Assembly (NCBI GenBank): GCA_964244115.1
Contig: CAXTHM010000090.1
Location: 1 to 13,475 of the forward strand
Origin: CADCWK01 sp964244115
GTDB taxonomy: Bacteria > Chloroflexota > Chloroflexia > Thermomicrobiales > UBA6265
DNA: 13,475 nt
Reading direction: 5' to 3'
Positions 6,866 to 13,468 of this stretch are shown piece after piece; position 1 is the stretch's first letter; the number at the start of each line of letters is the position of its first letter. The position numbers and the translations under genes were made by a program. The notes beneath the pieces are model-generated. The model saw only the letters and a list, made by a program, of their open reading frames with translations, had not been told where the DNA came from and ran no database searches.

Positions 6866-6885
6866 GGACTGCCCATCAGCAGTCC
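6866..6885. terminator. Hairpin between convergent genes, possible bidirectional terminator
   Basis: GGACTGC (6866-6872) and GCAGTCC (6879-6885) form a perfect 7-bp stem with a six-base loop. It lies in the 105-bp gap between two convergent genes, the expected place for a shared terminator. Neither side has a T-run, so this rests on position and symmetry. Confidence 0.4.
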
Positions 6886-6915
6886 CCGATTCGCTCAGCC
6901 CGATCGAACGGATGG

Positions 6916-7377
6916 TCAGGCCGCGGCACCCGGACCGTCACTCGCGGCCTGGACCGCCGCGATCATCTCGGCGGGCGACGGTGCGCCCCGCCGGGCGAAG
7001 ATGATCTTCCCGTCCCGGCCGACGATGTAGACGGTCCGCTGCGGCGCGACACTGCCCTCGGTCGCCGCCTGGTACCTCCGGGCGACGCCGAGTCCCTCAT
7101 CGACGAGCAGGTCGAACTGGTAGTGCTGGCCGTCGGCGAAGGCGGTGTGCTCGTCGACGCTGTCGGAGTTGATCCCGAACGGCGTCACGCCGTAGTCGGT
7201 CAGTGCGGTGAAATTGTCCCGGATCGCGCAGAGCTGCGCCGTGCAGCCAGGGGTGTCGTCCTTCGGGTAGAAGACGAGTAGGGCTCGCTGATCGCCGCGA
7301 AGGTCCGCCAGATGGATGGTCGTTCCGCGGTGACTGGTGAGCGTGAAGTCCGGTGCGTCGGTACCGATCTCGAGCAT
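6916..7377 (-). CDS. bcp: Peroxiredoxin, Bcp/PrxQ type (thiol peroxidase)
   Basis: Reduces hydrogen peroxide and organic hydroperoxides in the cytosol, with thioredoxin as the usual reductant in this family. The 153 residues are the normal Bcp length. APDFTLTSHRG opens the thioredoxin fold, and FYPKDDTPGCTAQLCAIRDNF (36-56; key residues follow) carries the peroxidatic Cys45 and a second Cys50 five residues later, the spacing of E. coli Bcp. The Pro-X-X-X-Thr/Cys active site and the later GINSDS and RTVYIVGRDGKI blocks all fit. ATG 7377 is chosen for AAGGA six bases upstream; the longer frame to 7575 is not conserved-looking. It is separated from the zinc-ribbon gene on the same strand by 441 bp, so it probably has its own promoter, which I could not assign with confidence. 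Confidence 0.94.
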   Translation of the reverse strand: MLEIGTDAPDFTLTSHRGTTIHLADLRGDQRALLVFYPKDDTPGCTAQLCAIRDNFTALTDYGVTPFGINSDSVDEHTAFADGQHYQFDLLVDEGLGVARRYQAATEGSVAPQRTVYIVGRDGKIIFARRGAPSPAEMIAAVQAASDGPGAAA

Positions 7378-7818
7378 GCTGAATCCTTCTGTTCCGGCGC
7401 GACGCCACCCGCTTGCGAATCGACTACCGCTACGATACCGCCGATACGCACCTCGCACGCCCTCGACGGTCAACGGAGGACTGGCCGATGAGGACTGGCC
7501 CGCGGGAGTCAGACCGAATCCGGGTAAACGGTCGGTGGACCCGTGACCCCTCGGTGGCTGAGACGACGTCTCCACTAAAGGACAGGCATGTCATCAACAC
7601 CGCTATCGCCCTGCTGGGCGATAGCCGCTGCGGCGGCCTGGCTCGCAAGCTTCGCCCCTACGAAAACGGCCGTTCCCTCGCCGGGCACCTGCTGAGCCGC
7701 AGCGCAGCGAGAGCCGCTTCAGCGGGGGTCGAGCAGGTTCACCTAGACCGAAGGAGAGGTCTGTTCCACCACCCGAGCGTCTCCCCGGCCATCGTGTCAT
7801 CTGTCGGAGTACCGGCCG
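7378..7818. other. 441-bp intergenic region with several inverted repeats
   Basis: I see no supported gene: frames here have no ribosome site and look like shadow translations. The region carries a perfect 10-bp hairpin (7602-7625, listed). It also has a nested structure with ACCTGCT (7687-7693) and AGCAGGT (7732-7738) around a CCGC-TTCA-GCGG hairpin (7714-7725), and AGACC/GGTCT (7745-7762). Near the peroxiredoxin gene the minus strand reads GTATCG twice nine bases apart (about 7433-7447), and TTGACC at 7474-7469 resembles a -35 without a matching -10. It could be decayed intergenic repeat sequence or an unrecognised structured RNA. Confidence 0.5.
7602..7625. terminator. Perfect 10-bp hairpin with tetraloop
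   Basis: GCTATCGCCC (7602-7611) is followed by TGCT and then its exact reverse complement GGGCGATAGC (7616-7625). It lies about 200 bases past the zinc-ribbon stop on that gene's strand and about 225 bases upstream of the peroxiredoxin start. A terminator for the zinc-ribbon transcript is the simplest reading, although no T-run follows on either strand. Confidence 0.4.
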
Positions 7819-8232
7819 TCAGCGGCCGAGGCGGGCGTTGTAGCAGTCCCGGCAGAAGACCGGGCGACCGGAGCGGGGCCGGAACGGGACCTCGGTTGCC
7901 CGGCCGCACTCGGCGCAGACCGCCTGGAACAGCCGCACCTCACCGGCCGGCCCATGGGAAGCTCCGTCGCCCCGCGGACCGCCCCGCCGGTTGCCGTCGA
8001 AGGGCCGCGACTGCCCAGCCGGAGCGAGCGCCTCGCGCGCTCCCTCGGCGTGGGCGGCCTTCAGCTCGGCGTTCCGGGCGGCGCGAAGCTGGACCCGGCA
8101 GGTCGGGCAGGTCTCCGGTGCCTGCCCGCCGCGCTGATCGTAGTACTGCTGCTCGGCCGCCGTGCGCGTGAAGAGATCGCCGCACGCGGTACAGGCCAGC
8201 GTCGTCGCGTCGGTCGTCGTCACTCCGGTCAT
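7819..8232 (-). CDS. Two-domain zinc-ribbon protein (zinc ribbon plus CxxC-x17-CxxC)
   Basis: A 137-residue protein with two four-cysteine zinc sites. The N-terminal ribbon uses Cys14, Cys17, Cys42 and Cys45 in the style of the 'probable zinc-ribbon' family. The C-terminal part has CAEC (106-109) and CRDC (127-130) separated by exactly 17 residues and containing VPFRPRSGRPVFC, the signature of the CxxC-x17-CxxC domain. The linker (about 74-98) is rich in Arg, Gly and Pro and includes RRGGPRG, typical of flexible nucleic-acid-contacting segments. Function of this family is unknown; nucleic-acid binding is an inference. ATG 8232 is chosen for GGAG six bases upstream; a TTG at 8274 would add 14 residues without a ribosome site. 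It lies 64 bp after the ABC ATPase gene on the same strand and may be read through from it. Confidence 0.85.
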   Translation of the reverse strand: MTGVTTTDATTLACTACGDLFTRTAAEQQYYDQRGGQAPETCPTCRVQLRAARNAELKAAHAEGAREALAPAGQSRPFDGNRRGGPRGDGASHGPAGEVRLFQAVCAECGRATEVPFRPRSGRPVFCRDCYNARLGR

Positions 8233-8296
8233 CGGTCTCTCCGTCGTCTGGTGTCCAGGATTATGTCGCTTCAATGATACGCCAGGACGCCACCAG

Positions 8297-9352
8297 CTAC
8301 GACATCGCCGCCGGATCGGCGGTCTCGGCGCGACCGTCGATGCCGTGCTCGTAGAGGTCCCGGATGATCTCCTCGATCGCCGGCTCCTCGATCGTCAGGT
8401 CCCGAACCGGCTGCGCGGCGACGATCGCGCCGATCAGTTCCGAGGCGGAGATGAGCCGGCTGTCGAACCGGATCCAGCAGCGTGGGCCGTCGGTCCGGTC
8501 GATCTCGGCACCCACCGGCAGGTTGGGCCGAAGGTGCTCGACGGCCGCAACGGCGTCGCCGTCGAGGTCGATCACCAGCGTCCGGAAGGCACCGAACCGG
8601 CGCTTGATCTCGGCCAGGCTGCCATCGAAGATCATCCGGCCGCCGTCGATGATGATCAGCCGGGTGCAGAGCTGCTCGACGTCGGCCAGGTCGTGCGTCG
8701 TCAGCATGACCGTCACCCCACGCTCGCGGTTCACCTCGGCGAGAAAGTCCCGGACCCGCGCCTTGGCGACGACATCCAGCCCGATCGTCGGCTCGTCGAG
8801 GTACAGGATCGGCGGCTCGTGCAGCATCGCGGCGACGAGATCCCCCCGCATCCGTTGACCGAGCGAGAGCTGCCGGACGGGTGTCTCCAGGAACGCATCG
8901 AGGTCGAGCACCCGTCGCATCTCGGCGAGCATCCGGGCGTGGCGCTCGGCCGGGATCCGGTAGATGTGGCGGAGCAGTTCCAGCGAGTCGATCAGCGGCA
9001 GATCCCACCAGAGCTGGGTCCGCTGCCCGAAGACGACGCCGATCCGGGCCGCCAGCGCCCGCCGGTCCTCCCACGGCGTCAGCCCGGCAACGGTCGCGGA
9101 CCCGGACGACGGGACGAGGATGCCGGTCAGCATCTTGATCGTGGTCGACTTGCCTGCCCCGTTCGGTCCGAGATAGCCGACCATCTCCCCCGGCTGGATC
9201 CTGAACGAGACCTGATCGACAGCCCGGACCTCGGTCCCGCCGCGATCCGCGAGGCCACGGAGCGAGCCGAGCACACCGGCCCGCCTCCGCCCGACCGTGA
9301 ATCGTCGGCTCAACCCACTCGCCGAGATGATCGGTTCCTGTTCGGTGTGCAT
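8297..9352 (-). CDS. ABC transporter ATP-binding protein (COG4586-type, ABC-2 exporter)
   Basis: The motor subunit of an ABC-2 exporter, acting on the cytosolic face of the membrane. In 351 residues it has Walker A GPNGAGKST (62-70), the Q-loop Gln110 in VFGQRTQLWWDLP, signature LSLGQ (162-166), Walker B ILYLDEPT (182-189) and the switch His220 in LTTHD. GQRTQLWWDLPLIDS is the hallmark of the COG4586 ATPases that pair with the two uncharacterised permease families found next to it. A C-terminal domain of about 110 residues follows the core. ATG 9352 is chosen for AAGGGG five bases upstream; an upstream ATG at 9367 is less well served. It lies 193 bp after the permease gene, an unusually wide gap for such a trio, holding a hairpin. 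Substrate unknown. Confidence 0.93.
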   Translation of the reverse strand: MHTEQEPIISASGLSRRFTVGRRRAGVLGSLRGLADRGGTEVRAVDQVSFRIQPGEMVGYLGPNGAGKSTTIKMLTGILVPSSGSATVAGLTPWEDRRALAARIGVVFGQRTQLWWDLPLIDSLELLRHIYRIPAERHARMLAEMRRVLDLDAFLETPVRQLSLGQRMRGDLVAAMLHEPPILYLDEPTIGLDVVAKARVRDFLAEVNRERGVTVMLTTHDLADVEQLCTRLIIIDGGRMIFDGSLAEIKRRFGAFRTLVIDLDGDAVAAVEHLRPNLPVGAEIDRTDGPRCWIRFDSRLISASELIGAIVAAQPVRDLTIEEPAIEEIIRDLYEHGIDGRAETADPAAMS

Positions 9353-9484
9353 CACATCCCCTTTCATCCGGTCGCAATCAGCCAATCGACCGCTCACTGG
9401 ACCAACCCACCACATCCCATCTCCCTGCCCACGTCTTCACGCCCGATCACGAAACGTCAACCATGCTTCGAGTTGCCGGGCGGC

Positions 9485-9519
9485 TTCAGCGCCCGGTCCG
9501 GCGAGGCTCGGGCGCTGAA
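9485..9519. repeat. 11-bp perfect inverted repeat between permease and ATPase genes
   Basis: TTCAGCGCCCG (9485-9495) and CGGGCGCTGAA (9509-9519) flank a 13-nt loop. It sits in the 193-bp gap between the permease and ATPase genes of the exporter. It could stop or slow transcription and set subunit ratios, or be a dispersed palindromic repeat. No T-run follows on the minus strand. Confidence 0.5.
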
Positions 9520-9545
9520 AACCGACCCCTTTCAGATGCGGTCAC

Positions 9546-10403
9546 CTAACTGCCGGTGCTGCGGTACCGGCGCACACCGAGCCGCCAGAGCCAGCCGATC
9601 ACCAGGCAGAACAGCAGTAGTACCGGCGCCGACAGCAGCCCGATCCAGGCCGGCAGGCCGAGCGGTGTCGGTTTGCCGAGCAGCCACGCCATCGGGATGT
9701 GGACCGCGAACGCGAGGGGTACGACGACCAAGAAGAGACCCTTGAGCCAGCTGGCGAAGATGTCGATCGGGTAGGCGGCGACGGCGTTGCCGCCGTAGGT
9801 CGCGATGTTGACCGCCTCGATCCCTTGCGTCGTCCAGAAGCTGACCGTCGCCTCGAGCGCGAACAGGGCGGTGTAGAGCACGACGATGCCGAGCACGATC
9901 CCCGGCAGGGCGACGACCCGAGCGAGATCCCAGGGCACGTCCGTCCACGAGAACCCGACCACGAGCGCCACACCGCCCTGTATCACCGTCCCCAGGCGCC
10001 GAAGCTGGATGTCCGACCCCATGACCTGCACGAAGGCCGAGACCGGCCGGGTCAGGATCTGGTCGAACTCGCCCTTGACGAGCTGTTCCGAGAAGCGCGG
10101 CAGTCCGGAGGCGACGAAGTGGCCGATCCCGAACGAGATCGTGGCGATGCCGTACAGGATCGCGATCTCGCCGATCCGCCAGCCGCCGATCTCATCGACG
10201 TGTCGGAAGAAGACGAGGATCACCGCGAATTCGGACAGACCGACCGCGGCGTTGGCGACGATCTGGGTGATGAACGAGGCCCGGTACTGGAGCTGACTGC
10301 GGAGCCGGCCAACCAGCAGGTGTCTCAGGACGATGAGATCTGCCCACCAGTCCTGAAAGGTCCGCGCGAGACGCCCGCTCGACGCATCGGTCCGGCTAGC
10401 CAC
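9546..10403 (-). CDS. ABC-2 family permease (COG3694-type)
   Basis: A 285-residue polytopic membrane subunit of the exporter. About six hydrophobic segments are visible, starting near FITQIVANAAVGLSEFAVIL and ending with LLSAPVLLLFCLVIGWLW. KGEFDQILTRPVSAFVQVMG (about 109-128) is the cytosolic motif shared by this permease family and its partner, which has SGEIVFDLLKPYSY at the same place. The GTG start at 10403 overlaps the end of the upstream permease gene by eight bases, so translation is probably coupled; no independent ribosome site is obvious. With its partner it should form a heterodimeric channel. Substrate unknown. Confidence 0.9.
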   Translation of the reverse strand: MASRTDASSGRLARTFQDWWADLIVLRHLLVGRLRSQLQYRASFITQIVANAAVGLSEFAVILVFFRHVDEIGGWRIGEIAILYGIATISFGIGHFVASGLPRFSEQLVKGEFDQILTRPVSAFVQVMGSDIQLRRLGTVIQGGVALVVGFSWTDVPWDLARVVALPGIVLGIVVLYTALFALEATVSFWTTQGIEAVNIATYGGNAVAAYPIDIFASWLKGLFLVVVPLAFAVHIPMAWLLGKPTPLGLPAWIGLLSAPVLLLFCLVIGWLWRLGVRRYRSTGS

Positions 10404-11223
10404 CCTGCACCACCACTCTCCGGGTTGCCACCCCGAACCACCACCGGGCCAGCGCGAGGATCACGGCGAACCAGACCGCCTGCCCGGACAGGATCAGGGC
10501 GGCATTGCCGTTGCCGAGCCAGACGTCGACCGGCGACATGATGATCCCGCGGAACGGCAGCACGTTCAGTACGACCTGGAGCCAGTCGGGGTAGAAGCCG
10601 ATCGGCAGCAGGAAACCGGAGAGGAAGCTGAAGACGACGAGCTGGCCGCTGCGCAGCCCCTGCATGTCCGTCCACCAGAAGGCGATCAGATTGACGCAAA
10701 AGCGCAGCGCGAAGCTGAGCGCGATCGCGAGGACCACCGACACCAGGAACGCCAGCACCTGGGCCGGACGGTCCGGAACGACGAGCGTGTAGAAGATCAG
10801 CCCGATCCCGAACGTCGGGATCATCCGCATCAGGATCGCCGCCCCGGCCCGGCCGAGGTCGCGGCTCAGCCAGTAGCCGAAGTACGAGTACGGCTTGAGC
10901 AGATCGAAGACGATCTCGCCGGAGCGGATACCGAGGGCGATGTCCCATGACCCCCAGACGAGGGTGGGCACGATCAGCGCCTGGACCAGCCAGACGTAGG
11001 TGAGGGCGGCACTGCGGTCGAAGTCGCCGATCGCCGCGCCGTCGTTGGCGCCGTAGAGGGCTCCGTAGATGCTGGCGAGGAACGCCCCGAAGACGGCGTT
11101 CGTGACGAGCCCACCGATCGCGGCGCTGCGGTAGGCGAGCTGCTGCCGGAAGGCCGTCTGGGCGACAGCCGAACCCAGCGCGAGACCGGCCGACCATCCG
11201 GCGGGCATGGCGATGCGTCCCAT
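10396..11223 (-). CDS. ABC-2 family permease (COG4587-type)
   Basis: The first gene of the exporter operon, 275 residues with about six membrane segments. IRSGEIVFDLLKPYSYFGYW (about 109-128) is the family motif, and FWWTDMQGLRSGQLVVFSFLSGFLLPIGFYP is the conserved late block. ATG 11223 is chosen for GGGGGAG six bases upstream; the frame stays open far upstream but overlaps pepF antisense and is not coding. Its end overlaps the next permease by eight bases. A good sigma-70 promoter lies just upstream (11273-11301), giving a leader of about 43 nt. The two permeases differ enough to suggest an obligate heterodimer. Confidence 0.9.
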   Translation of the reverse strand: MGRIAMPAGWSAGLALGSAVAQTAFRQQLAYRSAAIGGLVTNAVFGAFLASIYGALYGANDGAAIGDFDRSAALTYVWLVQALIVPTLVWGSWDIALGIRSGEIVFDLLKPYSYFGYWLSRDLGRAGAAILMRMIPTFGIGLIFYTLVVPDRPAQVLAFLVSVVLAIALSFALRFCVNLIAFWWTDMQGLRSGQLVVFSFLSGFLLPIGFYPDWLQVVLNVLPFRGIIMSPVDVWLGNGNAALILSGQAVWFAVILALARWWFGVATRRVVVQGG

Positions 11224-11272
11224 CAGGCGCTCCCCCCGTGGTATCGATCCCCCGGCGACCGGAGGGCCGGAG

Positions 11273-11301
11273 ATCGTACCGGACCGGTGTCCCGCTGGCA
11301 A
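11273..11301 (-). promoter_or_regulatory. Sigma-70-type promoter of the ABC exporter operon
   Basis: On the minus strand TTGCCA (11301 to 11296) and TACGAT (11278 to 11273) are separated by exactly 17 bp; the -35 differs from consensus at one position. The predicted start is near 11266, about 43 bases before the ATG at 11223. The spacer contains the palindrome ACCGGACCGGT (11278-11288), an ideal position for an operator. Confidence 0.55.
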
Positions 11302-11327
11302 GGGTCCGTCGCGGCGGACCGACACCG
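11285..11327. repeat. Nested inverted repeats in the exporter/pepF divergent region
   Basis: An outer stem pairs CGGTGTC (11285-11291) with GACACCG (11321-11327). An inner stem pairs GGTCCG (11303-11308) with CGGACC (11315-11320). The inner right arm is directly followed by the outer right arm, so the two helices could stack. The structure covers the -35 region of the exporter promoter and may act as DNA (operator) or as RNA. Confidence 0.4.
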
Positions 11328-11348
11328 ACCCGGCCGATACCGTATCGT
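11319..11348 (+). promoter_or_regulatory. Candidate pepF promoter with palindrome over the -10
   Basis: CCGACA (11319-11324) and TATCGT (11343-11348) are 18 bp apart, each matching consensus at four of six positions. A perfect 13-bp palindrome CGATACCGTATCG (11335-11347) covers most of the -10. A start near 11355 would give a leader of about 65 nt that contains the hairpin at 11371-11399. Confidence 0.35.
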
Positions 11349-11370
11349 TGTGGCGTTGGACCGCCTTGCC

Positions 11371-11399
11371 CGGCGCGACCGCCCATGCGGGTCGCGCCG
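11371..11399 (+). promoter_or_regulatory. Leader hairpin just upstream of the pepF ribosome site
   Basis: CGGCGCGACC (11371-11380) and GGTCGCGCCG (11390-11399) form a perfect 10-bp, almost all G/C stem around a nine-base loop. It ends eight bases before the GGAG that serves pepF. In a transcript starting upstream it would be a very stable 5' structure that could protect the mRNA or affect initiation. Confidence 0.45.
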
Positions 11400-11418
11400 C
11401 CCGACCGGAGACCGCTTC

Positions 11419-13254
11419 ATGACCGCCACCGCCCCGCAGAGCGACATCCTCACCCGTGACCAGATCGCGGTCGAGGACACCTGGGACCTGAGCGACCTCT
11501 TCACCGACGACGCGGCCTGGGACGCCGACGCCGCCCGGCTCGACGGCCAGATCAAGCTCGCCGCCAGCCACCGGGCCTTCATCGGCGACTCGCCGATGGC
11601 GCTGCTCAAGGCGCTCGACGACATGATGGCCGCCCGCCTGACGCTGGAGCGGCTGCGAACCTACGCCGCCCTGCGCAAGGACGAGGACCAGACCAACTCC
11701 GACGCCTCCGCCCGCTACGAGCGCGCCACCCGGCTGGCCATCCAGGCCGGCGAGGCCTTCGCCTTCTTCGAGCCGGAGCTGCTCAGCCTGCCCGACGAGC
11801 GCCTCGAAGCCCTCGTCCATGACCCGATCCTGCGCTCCTACCATCACCTGCTCGACGACCTCCGCCGCCGCCGGCCTCACGTCCGCTCGATCGAGATCGA
11901 GGAGTTGCTCGCCCAGTCCGGGGACATCGCCCGCGCCCCGTCCGATGCCTTCGGGGCGCTCGACAACGCCGACCTGACCTTCGGCACCGTCCAGGACGAG
12001 GACGGCCGCGACGTCCAGCTCACCAAGGGGCGCTTCTCGCTGCTGATGGAGCGCAAGGACCGCGCGGTTCGCAAGGCCGCCTCCGAGACCTTCATCCAGT
12101 CCTACGTCGATCACCAGCACACGCTGGCCTCGCTCTACGGCTCCTCGGTCCGGACCGACGTCTACTACGCCCGGGTCCGCAACCACGCGACCGCCCGCGA
12201 CGCCGCCCTGTTCGACAACAACATCCCGGACGCCGTCTACGACAGCCTGATCACCGCCGTCCGCGAGGCCGCCCCGACGCTGGCGCGCGGGCTGGAGCTC
12301 CGCCGCCGCGTCCTCGGCGTCGAGCAGCTCGCGACCTACGACCTCCGGGTGCCGCTGGCGCCGTCGACCCCGCGCAGCTACCCCTACCCGGAGGCGGTGG
12401 ACATCGTCCTCGACGGCCTCGGCGCCCTCGGCCCGGACTACCTCGACAACCTCTCCGGCGGCTTCAGCCAGCGCTGGGTGGACGTCCACGAGAACAAGGG
12501 CAAGCGCTCCGGCGCCTACTCCTGGGGCGCCTACGGGGCCCACCCGGTCATCCTGATGAACTGGAACGGGACGCTCTCCGACGTATTCACGCTGGCCCAC
12601 GAGGCCGGCCACGCCATGCACAGCTTCTACGCCGACCGCGCCCAGACCTACCAGGACGCCGGCTACCCGATCTTCCTGGCCGAGATCGCCTCGACGGTCA
12701 ACGAGACGCTCCTCACCTGGGACCTGCTCGCGAAGACACCCGCGGACGACGTCCTCGGCCGCTTCGAGCTGCTCAACCGAATGGCCGACGACATCTCCGG
12801 GACGCTGATCAATCAGACCATGTACGCCGAGTTCGAATACCGCGCCCACTCCCTGGCCGAGGCCGGCGAGCCGCTGACGCTGGAGACGCTGAGCGACATC
12901 TGGGCCGACCTCTCGGCGGTCTACCTGCCGGGCGTCCTGATCGACGACGCCACCCGGATCCGCTGGGCGCGTATCCCTCACTTCTACCGGGCCTACTACG
13001 TCTTCCAGTACGCGACCGGGATCTCGGCGGCGATCGCCTTCGCCAGCCAGATCCGGGACGAGGGCGAGCCCGCCCTGGAGCGCTACCTCGGCCTGCTCAA
13101 GGACGGCGGCTCCGACTACCCGCTGGCCCTGCTCCAGAAGGCCGGCCTGGACATGACCTCGCCCGAGCCGGTCCGCGCCGCCCTGCGCGAGTACGACCGC
13201 ATCCTCGGCGAGATGGAAGCCATCATCGACAGCGGCCGCCTCCACCAGGCCTAG
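11419..13254 (+). CDS. pepF: Oligoendopeptidase F, M3B family zinc metallopeptidase
   Basis: A cytosolic zinc peptidase that cuts oligopeptides of moderate size, in peptide recycling. The 611 residues match the usual 600 or so. The N-terminal helical domain (from DTWDLSDLFTDDAAWD) precedes the catalytic domain. HEAGH at 394-398 supplies two zinc ligands (His394, His398) and the general base Glu395; Glu422 in FLAEIASTVNE is the expected third ligand, 24 residues later. ALLQKAGLDMTSPEPV near the end is the typical C-terminal block. ATG 11419 is chosen for GGAG eight bases upstream and because the family's ITRDQIAVEDTWDLSDL-like start follows; the frame extends upstream to 11287 with no similarity. 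It is divergent from the exporter operon. The 3' region shows inverted repeats at 13273-13344. Confidence 0.96.
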   Translation: MTATAPQSDILTRDQIAVEDTWDLSDLFTDDAAWDADAARLDGQIKLAASHRAFIGDSPMALLKALDDMMAARLTLERLRTYAALRKDEDQTNSDASARYERATRLAIQAGEAFAFFEPELLSLPDERLEALVHDPILRSYHHLLDDLRRRRPHVRSIEIEELLAQSGDIARAPSDAFGALDNADLTFGTVQDEDGRDVQLTKGRFSLLMERKDRAVRKAASETFIQSYVDHQHTLASLYGSSVRTDVYYARVRNHATARDAALFDNNIPDAVYDSLITAVREAAPTLARGLELRRRVLGVEQLATYDLRVPLAPSTPRSYPYPEAVDIVLDGLGALGPDYLDNLSGGFSQRWVDVHENKGKRSGAYSWGAYGAHPVILMNWNGTLSDVFTLAHEAGHAMHSFYADRAQTYQDAGYPIFLAEIASTVNETLLTWDLLAKTPADDVLGRFELLNRMADDISGTLINQTMYAEFEYRAHSLAEAGEPLTLETLSDIWADLSAVYLPGVLIDDATRIRWARIPHFYRAYYVFQYATGISAAIAFASQIRDEGEPALERYLGLLKDGGSDYPLALLQKAGLDMTSPEPVRAALREYDRILGEMEAIIDSGRLHQA

Positions 13255-13272
13255 CCACGGCAACGGCGCGTT

Positions 13273-13344
13273 GGTCAGGGCTTGCCTCGACCGCAGCGGC
13301 GGCCCACGACGTAGGGTCACGGGCTCGCCCTGACCGGCCGCCGC
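13273..13344 (+). terminator. Interleaved inverted repeats after pepF, possible terminator
   Basis: GGTCAGGGC (13273-13281) pairs perfectly with GCCCTGACC (13327-13335), and GCGGCGGCC (13296-13304) pairs perfectly with GGCCGCCGC (13336-13344). The arms alternate (A, B, A', B'), so the two 9-bp stems compete or form a pseudoknot-like fold. It starts 19 bases after the pepF stop. There is no T-run, so termination is inferred from position and stem strength. Confidence 0.4.
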
Positions 13345-13420
13345 AGCAGCCATCGCCCCGTCGAGCGATGACGGTGCTCCGCGACCAGCTTCTCAAAGCG
13401 AAGACGTTGTGCGGACCAGT

Positions 13421-13468
13421 CCCCTCCCCGGCTCGTTTCGCGCTGCGGCGCTCACGCCCGGAGAGGGG
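13421..13468. repeat. G/C-run hairpin element related to the one at 98-145
   Basis: CCCCTC (13421-13426) pairs with GAGGGG (13463-13468); after one mismatch CCGG (13428-13431) pairs with CCGG (13458-13461). The loop is about 26 nt. The arms share the CCCCTCYCC / GRGAGGGG style of the left-edge element, though the loops differ. It looks like a member of a dispersed intergenic hairpin family. Confidence 0.5.

Noticed and set aside
7413..8171. Plus-strand 252-codon frame crossing the intergenic region and the zinc-ribbon gene
   Set aside because: No ribosome site, low-complexity Arg/Pro/Gly content, and half of it is antisense to the cysteine-rich gene.
8260..8265. CATAAT on the minus strand as a -10 for the zinc-ribbon gene
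   Set aside because: No matching -35 at proper spacing; kept only as a weak possibility.
9455..9460. TTGACG on the minus strand as a -35 for the ABC ATPase gene
   Set aside because: No acceptable -10 lies 16-18 bases downstream.
10396..13353. A 985-codon minus-strand frame running from pepF antisense into the permease
   Set aside because: Only the last 275 codons form a real membrane protein with its own ribosome site; the rest is antisense to pepF.
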